A stretch of DNA of 25,104 nucleotides from positions 29,027-54,130 of the forward strand of contig DHCD01000046.1 of NCBI GenBank assembly GCA_002398105.1, written 5' to 3'. The stretch is from Syntrophomonas sp. UBA4911 (GTDB lineage Bacteria > Bacillota > Syntrophomonadia > Syntrophomonadales > Syntrophomonadaceae). Of this stretch, positions 21,696 to 25,104 are shown one piece after another (positions within the stretch are counted from its first letter, which is position 1; each line of letters starts with the position of its first letter). The notes below the pieces were generated by a model. The model searched no databases. It saw nothing but the letters and a program-made list of their open reading frames with translations, and was not told the DNA's origin. Position numbers and translations under genes: made by a program.

Positions 21696-23372
21696 ATGTT
21701 ACAGGAGATATACATAAATAATTTCGTTTTGATTGACGAACTGCGGATAGAGTTCAATGCCGGGCTTAATGTACTGAGCGGTGAAACCGGAGCGGGCAAA
21801 TCAATAATCATTGATGCCCTGGGCCTGATTATGGGCGAAAGGGTAAAAAATGACTGGATAAGAGACAATAGCCGCAAGGCCGTAGCCGAAGCGGTTTTTA
21901 TTTTACCTCCCGCCAGCGAGGCGCTCGCGTTTCTTACCGAGCATACGCTCATTGAGGAAGATGAGGATACCCTTATCATAAGCCGGGAGATTTACCCCAG
22001 CGGCAGAAGCGCAGCCAGGATCAACGGGCGCAATGTGACTGCCGGGGCACTGAAGGAACTGGCGGCTCTGTTATTGGATATGCACCTGCAGCATGAGCAT
22101 CTGAGCATATTGAAATCGGAAAAATATATGGATTATCTTGATAGCTTTGCCGATGGCGCCGCGGAGCTGCTGGTCGAGGTAGGAGCCATATTTAAACAAC
22201 TGCGGGCCAAGCAAGAGGAACTGAAGGCAATTGAACGGGGACGGCAGGATAAGCAGGAACGGATGGAATTGCTGGCCTATCAGATCAAAGAACTGGAAAA
22301 CGCCAGTCTCTGTGAAGGGGAGGAAGAAGAACTTCATTCACTGCGCACCCGGATTAAAGATGCGGCCAGACTGCTGGAAGGAACCGACCAGGTCCTCAAC
22401 CTGCTTTACAGCAATGAAGCGGGGAGAAATGCCTATGATCTGATATCCGGCGCCCGGGATATAACTAATCGACTGACCGGAGAAAATTTCTTTGCCGAGC
22501 TGGGCACGGCCCTGGAAGAGATATATTACAGCCTGCAGGATATGGCTATGAAACTGGCCTCCTTCAGGGAAAGCCTGGATTTTCAACCCGGGCAGCTGGA
22601 AGAGCTGGAAGACAGATTGTATCAGATATCCCATTTGCAAAAAAAATACGGCGACAGCGTTGGCGAGATGCTGCATTATCTGGAAGCGGCTCGCAGCGAG
22701 CTGGAAATGCTGAGCCGGCAGCAGGAAAGCAGAGAAGAATTACAAAAGGTTATTACGGAACTGGAGCATACTTATCGGCTCAAGGCGGAAGAACTGAGCG
22801 GAATTCGAACCCGGGCGGCAAAATTAATAGAAGATAAGGTCCATGACGAACTCATTCAACTTAACATGCCTCACGTAAGGTTTGTGGTGGATTTACAGAC
22901 CAGGGAAGCACCAGGCCCTAAAGGTATGGATCATATTGATTTTCTCTTTTCCCCCAATCCCGGTGAAGCTCCCGCCCCTTTGTCGCGTATAGCCTCGGGG
23001 GGAGAGCTGTCCCGTTTCGTCTTGGCGCTTAAAACTGTTCTGGCCCGGGTTTACCAGGTGCCTACCATGATATTTGATGAAATTGACGTGGGGGTAGGAG
23101 GGAGCGCACTGACGGCCATGGCCCGGAAACTGTCCCAACTGGCAGCCAGTCACCAGGTAATTCTGGTAACTCATTCGGCCCAGGTAGCCAGTTTTGCCGA
23201 TGCCCATTACTTAATCGAAAAACAGGTAGAGAATGAGACTACCTTCACCCGGGTGAAAGTGTTGAATCAAAAAGAGCGGGAACAGGAAATAGCCCGGATG
23301 TTATCCGGCGATAATTTATCGCCCCTTACCCTGGAACATGCCCGGGAAATGCTGAAACAAGCGCAAAAATAG
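21696..23372 (+). CDS. recN: DNA repair protein RecN
   Basis: A 558-residue SMC-like ATPase active in double-strand break repair. The N-terminal Walker A GETGAGKS (29-36) and the C-terminal signature SRIASGGELSRFVLALK and Walker B TMIFDEIDVGVGG (all between about 425 and 470) come together through a central coiled-coil region (about 155-380), rich in Glu, Leu and Lys. The ATG is preceded by GGGAGGT about 6 bases away and lies 28 bases after argR. The TAG stop is inside the left arm of the bidirectional hairpin at 23366-23413, which ends the long + strand gene run. Confidence 0.96.
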   Translation: MLQEIYINNFVLIDELRIEFNAGLNVLSGETGAGKSIIIDALGLIMGERVKNDWIRDNSRKAVAEAVFILPPASEALAFLTEHTLIEEDEDTLIISREIYPSGRSAARINGRNVTAGALKELAALLLDMHLQHEHLSILKSEKYMDYLDSFADGAAELLVEVGAIFKQLRAKQEELKAIERGRQDKQERMELLAYQIKELENASLCEGEEEELHSLRTRIKDAARLLEGTDQVLNLLYSNEAGRNAYDLISGARDITNRLTGENFFAELGTALEEIYYSLQDMAMKLASFRESLDFQPGQLEELEDRLYQISHLQKKYGDSVGEMLHYLEAARSELEMLSRQQESREELQKVITELEHTYRLKAEELSGIRTRAAKLIEDKVHDELIQLNMPHVRFVVDLQTREAPGPKGMDHIDFLFSPNPGEAPAPLSRIASGGELSRFVLALKTVLARVYQVPTMIFDEIDVGVGGSALTAMARKLSQLAASHQVILVTHSAQVASFADAHYLIEKQVENETTFTRVKVLNQKEREQEIARMLSGDNLSPLTLEHAREMLKQAQK

Positions 23373-23413
23373 CTGATGGGTACGGTGCCGGCGCCGTACC
23401 CATCAGCTATTTT
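23366..23413. terminator. Bidirectional terminator between recN and hsp20
   Basis: Bases 23366-23385 and 23394-23413 pair perfectly over 20 positions. The A-rich left end and T-rich right end give a T-run on either strand. The loop is TGCCGGCG. It serves the convergent recN (+) and hsp20 (-) genes, whose ends lie within or next to it. Confidence 0.9.
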
Positions 23414-23415
23414 AA

Positions 23416-23841
23416 TTACTTGACGTCAATGCGGTAATTATTGGGGTTTACTTCTTTTAATTTAGGGAGAACAACGCTCAGCAGCCCGTCTTTATATTCA
23501 GCGTTTATCTTCTCGCTGTCCACGTTTTCTACATAAAAACTGCGTTTAATATTTCCCTGTCTTCTTTCCCGACGCACATAGTTAGGCTGCTCTTCATTAA
23601 TTTCTTCGTCTTGTTGGGCAGATATAGTCAGATAATTTTCTTTAAACTCGACCACGATCTGATCTTTCTTTACTCCAGGAAGTTCAGCTTCTACAATGTA
23701 TTCTTTGGCGTCTTCCTTGATATCGGCTTTTATACCCAGATCAAACCAGGATTCGGGCTCAAAGAATTCCCGAATAAAATCTCTGCCGAAATCCACAGGT
23801 GAAAGCTCTCTTCTTCTTCTAAAAGGACTCAATTCGAACAT
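23416..23841 (-). CDS. hsp20: Hsp20/alpha-crystallin small heat shock protein
   Basis: A 141-residue small heat shock protein that holds unfolding proteins as large oligomers. The N terminus is short (FELSPFRRRRELSPVDF in outline). The alpha-crystallin domain runs from about 37 to 128 (ADIKEDAKEYIVEAELPGVKKDQI, YLTISAQQDEE, RQGNIKRSFYVENVD, AEYKDGLLSVVLPK in outline). The C-terminal tail is short, without a clear I-x-I. It is the only minus-strand gene, placed between recN and spoIVB, which are adjacent in B. subtilis, so it is probably an insertion. The ATG (23841) has GGAGG 8-9 bases upstream. A strong promoter lies at 23888-23916. Confidence 0.95.
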   Translation of the reverse strand: MFELSPFRRRRELSPVDFGRDFIREFFEPESWFDLGIKADIKEDAKEYIVEAELPGVKKDQIVVEFKENYLTISAQQDEEINEEQPNYVRRERRQGNIKRSFYVENVDSEKINAEYKDGLLSVVLPKLKEVNPNNYRIDVK

Positions 23842-23887
23842 TGTACCAACCTCCTTGTAAATTTATCCCCCAACGGGTTCTAAATAC

Positions 23888-23916
23888 ATTATATGTTGAT
23901 AGTCAGATAAAGTCAA
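23888..23916 (-). promoter_or_regulatory. Sigma-A type promoter for hsp20
   Basis: Read on the minus strand: TTGACT (23916-23911), 17 bases, TATAAT (23893-23888). It is nearly consensus, with the start about 40 bases before the ATG. I see no CIRCE element (TTAGCACTC-N9-GAGTGCTAA) or CtsR-type repeat. Confidence 0.8.
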
Positions 23917-23927
23917 ACATTTATCTG
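23904..23927. promoter_or_regulatory. Palindrome over the hsp20 -35, possible operator
   Basis: CAGATAAA (23904-23911) and TTTATCTG (23920-23927) are perfect inverted repeats with 8 bases between, and the -35 hexamer of the hsp20 promoter lies at their centre. The placement suits a repressor that blocks polymerase. The regulator is unknown. Confidence 0.45.
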
Positions 23928-23946
23928 GCTTTTTATAGAAACTTCA

Positions 23947-23976
23947 GTATAGTATGCCCGGGTAAAGGAGAAAATA
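23947..23976 (+). promoter_or_regulatory. Sigma-F/sigma-G promoter for spoIVB
   Basis: GTATA (23947-23951), 15 bases, GGAGAAAATA (23967-23976). This matches the forespore sigma-F -10 pattern GGnnAnAMTR at every position and the -35 GYWTA/GHATR. B. subtilis spoIVB is transcribed in the forespore by sigma-F and sigma-G, which agrees. The start would be near 23983. Confidence 0.75.
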
Positions 23977-23983
23977 TAGCATA

Positions 23984-24023
23984 TGATTCCACTACCCCAA
24001 CCACCACGTTAATAGTGGAATCA
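23984..24023 (+). other. Hairpin at the 5' end of the spoIVB transcript
   Basis: Bases 23984-23994 pair with 24013-24023 over 11 positions (TGATTCCACTA with TAGTGGAATCA) with an 18-base loop. Given a start near 23983, the mRNA would begin with this hairpin. It would partly hide the upstream in-frame ATG at 24026 but leave the GGGAG at 24037-24041 free, which favours the GTG at 24050 as start. Confidence 0.5.
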
Positions 24024-24049
24024 GGATGAATTTGGCGGGAGTGAATTGG

Positions 24050-25104
24050 GTGCGTAAAATCAGGCCGGCAATAGGAATTATTCTGGCACTTGCTTTCCTT
24101 ACTATTTGTTTTACTCCCCAGGCGCGGACCATGTTAAGCCTGCCCTCCTATCAGCGCATGGTAGTAGGTGAATCCAATCAGATAGCGATTGAACTGCCGG
24201 CCCTGCTGTCCAGTAAGGTTGATTTACAGGTTATAAGGCCGACCGAAAGCGTTTTCGCTTCATTCCAGGATCCGCCGGTAGTAGTAAACCGGGAGGGAGA
24301 TAATTACGAAATAACCGCCCTTCGCCCCGGAAAAGTGGATGTGCAGTTAAAACTGCTGGGCTATATCCCGATCAAGTCAATGGCGATAGAGTCGCTGCCT
24401 ACCCGCCGCCTGGTGGCCGGAGGGCATTCCATCGGGGTGCTGCTGCAGTCGCGGGGGATAATGGTAGTCGGTTTTGCTCCCGTAGTGGATAAAAAAGGTG
24501 AAAAACAATATCCGGCCCGGGATGAAGGAATAGAAATAGGTGATCTTATTTATCAGATCGACGGAGAGACTGTAAACAGTGAAAATGATCTGGCCCGGAT
24601 AATAGATGATAAAAAAAGTGAAGCCGTATCGCTCAGCATCAAGCGGCGAGGAAAATTTATAAATGTCCCGGTCGTTCCCGTTCCCTGCAGTGAGACGGGC
24701 AGGTATCGCATCGGCCTTTATGTGCGGGATGGAATAGTGGGAGTCGGCACCCTTAGTTTCTGGGACCCCGACACCAATCAATACGCAGCCTTGGGGCACA
24801 TCATAGTTGATGCCGATACCCGCCAGGGAATTGATGTTTTGCAGGGTAAAATCGTCAGTGCCTCCATTCAGGCTATCAAAAGGGGCAAGCCCGGGCAGCC
24901 AGGTGAAAAAATAGGAATTTTTAATGGGAAAGGAGAAATTGAAGGCAGTATCAGCAAAAATACCTATTACGGTATTTACGGGAAGACCGCAGATCGGATA
25001 GAAAATCCGCTCTCGGCCTATTCCCTGGAAGTAGGTTATGCTCATCAGGTAAAAGAAGGAAAAGCGGAGATATTCACGGTGGTAAACGGGGAGGATATTG
25101 AGCG
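24050..25104 (+). CDS. spoIVB: SpoIVB serine peptidase, sigma-K checkpoint (3' end outside window)
   Basis: The first 351 codons of SpoIVB (about 426 in B. subtilis), open to the window end. Residues 4-22 form an N-terminal signal/membrane anchor. A PDZ domain spans about 120-205 (QSRGIMVVGFAPV, EGIEIGDLIYQIDGETV). The S55 peptidase domain begins near 215, with the catalytic histidine in AALGH (H250); the catalytic serine lies beyond the window. SpoIVB is made in the forespore, crosses into the intermembrane space and cleaves SpoIVFA, allowing SpoIVFB to process pro-sigma-K. GTG at 24050 is chosen because GGGAG lies 8 bases upstream; GTG 24041 and ATG 24026 are in frame. spo0A would be expected next. 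Confidence 0.92.
   Translation, partial: MRKIRPAIGIILALAFLTICFTPQARTMLSLPSYQRMVVGESNQIAIELPALLSSKVDLQVIRPTESVFASFQDPPVVVNREGDNYEITALRPGKVDVQLKLLGYIPIKSMAIESLPTRRLVAGGHSIGVLLQSRGIMVVGFAPVVDKKGEKQYPARDEGIEIGDLIYQIDGETVNSENDLARIIDDKKSEAVSLSIKRRGKFINVPVVPVPCSETGRYRIGLYVRDGIVGVGTLSFWDPDTNQYAALGHIIVDADTRQGIDVLQGKIVSASIQAIKRGKPGQPGEKIGIFNGKGEIEGSISKNTYYGIYGKTADRIENPLSAYSLEVGYAHQVKEGKAEIFTVVNGEDIE

Noticed and set aside
23842..23890. CIRCE or CtsR site in the hsp20 leader
   Set aside because: No TTAGCACTC/GAGTGCTAA or GGTCAAA heptad repeat is found between the promoter and the ATG.
24377..25045. 222-codon minus-strand frame
   Set aside because: Antisense to spoIVB, whose PDZ and peptidase features are unmistakable.
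1..25104. CRISPR arrays, tRNA/rRNA genes, insertion sequences, prophage
   Set aside because: No spaced direct repeats, cloverleaf-type sequences, transposase or phage genes were seen; the window is ordinary conserved core chromosome apart from the noted items.

Overview
The window is a typical chromosomal segment of an endospore-forming, anaerobic, clostridia-like Bacillota with roughly balanced base composition. The gene order follows the region conserved in Bacillus subtilis (spoIIIAA-AH, acc genes, asp23-type gene, nusB, folD, xseA, xseB, ispA, dxs, tlyA, argR, recN, spoIVB). A Syntrophomonas-like or other syntrophic/thermophilic clostridial origin is my inference. It rests on the mixture of genes (CD1247-type zinc-ribbon protein, two-subunit biotin carboxylase, OLE RNA) and has not been tested by a search. 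No rRNA, tRNA, IS element, prophage or CRISPR was seen. Every gene but one (hsp20) is on the + strand.

Layout. 1-740: edge of a palindromic repeat family, a small zinc-ribbon protein, then a complete 28-bp-arm copy of the repeat. 743-6143: the complete eight-gene spoIIIA operon, which builds the mother-cell half of the feeding-tube/channel between mother cell and forespore. 6165-9576: a sigma-A type promoter, a leader hairpin, and a two-gene biotin-dependent carboxylase. Its large subunit is a carboxyltransferase fused to an AccB-like carrier; the second gene is biotin carboxylase. 9616-11135: an Asp23 protein, its membrane anchor AmaP and a DUF2273 membrane protein, with a structured spacer. 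11150-15808: nusB, a TsaD/Kae1-like paralogue, a divergent folD, xseA, xseB and ispA, mostly overlapping or tightly spaced.

15838-17101 is the highlight. A 565-nt stretch closed by a perfect 13-bp stem (15886-15898 with 16438-16450) lies between ispA and a small multi-pass membrane protein that I identify as OapA, followed by dxs. The size, the operon position and the partner gene identify it as OLE RNA (ornate, large, extremophilic). It has its own extended -10 promoter upstream.

17107-23372: dxs, tlyA, nadK, mnmM (ytqB), argR and recN, nearly all overlapping or only a few bases apart. nadK and mnmM are placed between tlyA and argR, where B. subtilis has none. A bidirectional hairpin terminator then separates recN from a convergent hsp20 gene. 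hsp20 has a near-consensus sigma-A promoter with a palindrome over the -35. The last gene, spoIVB (cut by the window end), has a precise sigma-F/sigma-G type promoter (GTATA-N15-GGAGAAAATA) and a hairpin leader. It fits the theme of the first operon: forespore SpoIVB and mother-cell SpoIIIA proteins act in the same engulfment-stage signalling and transport.
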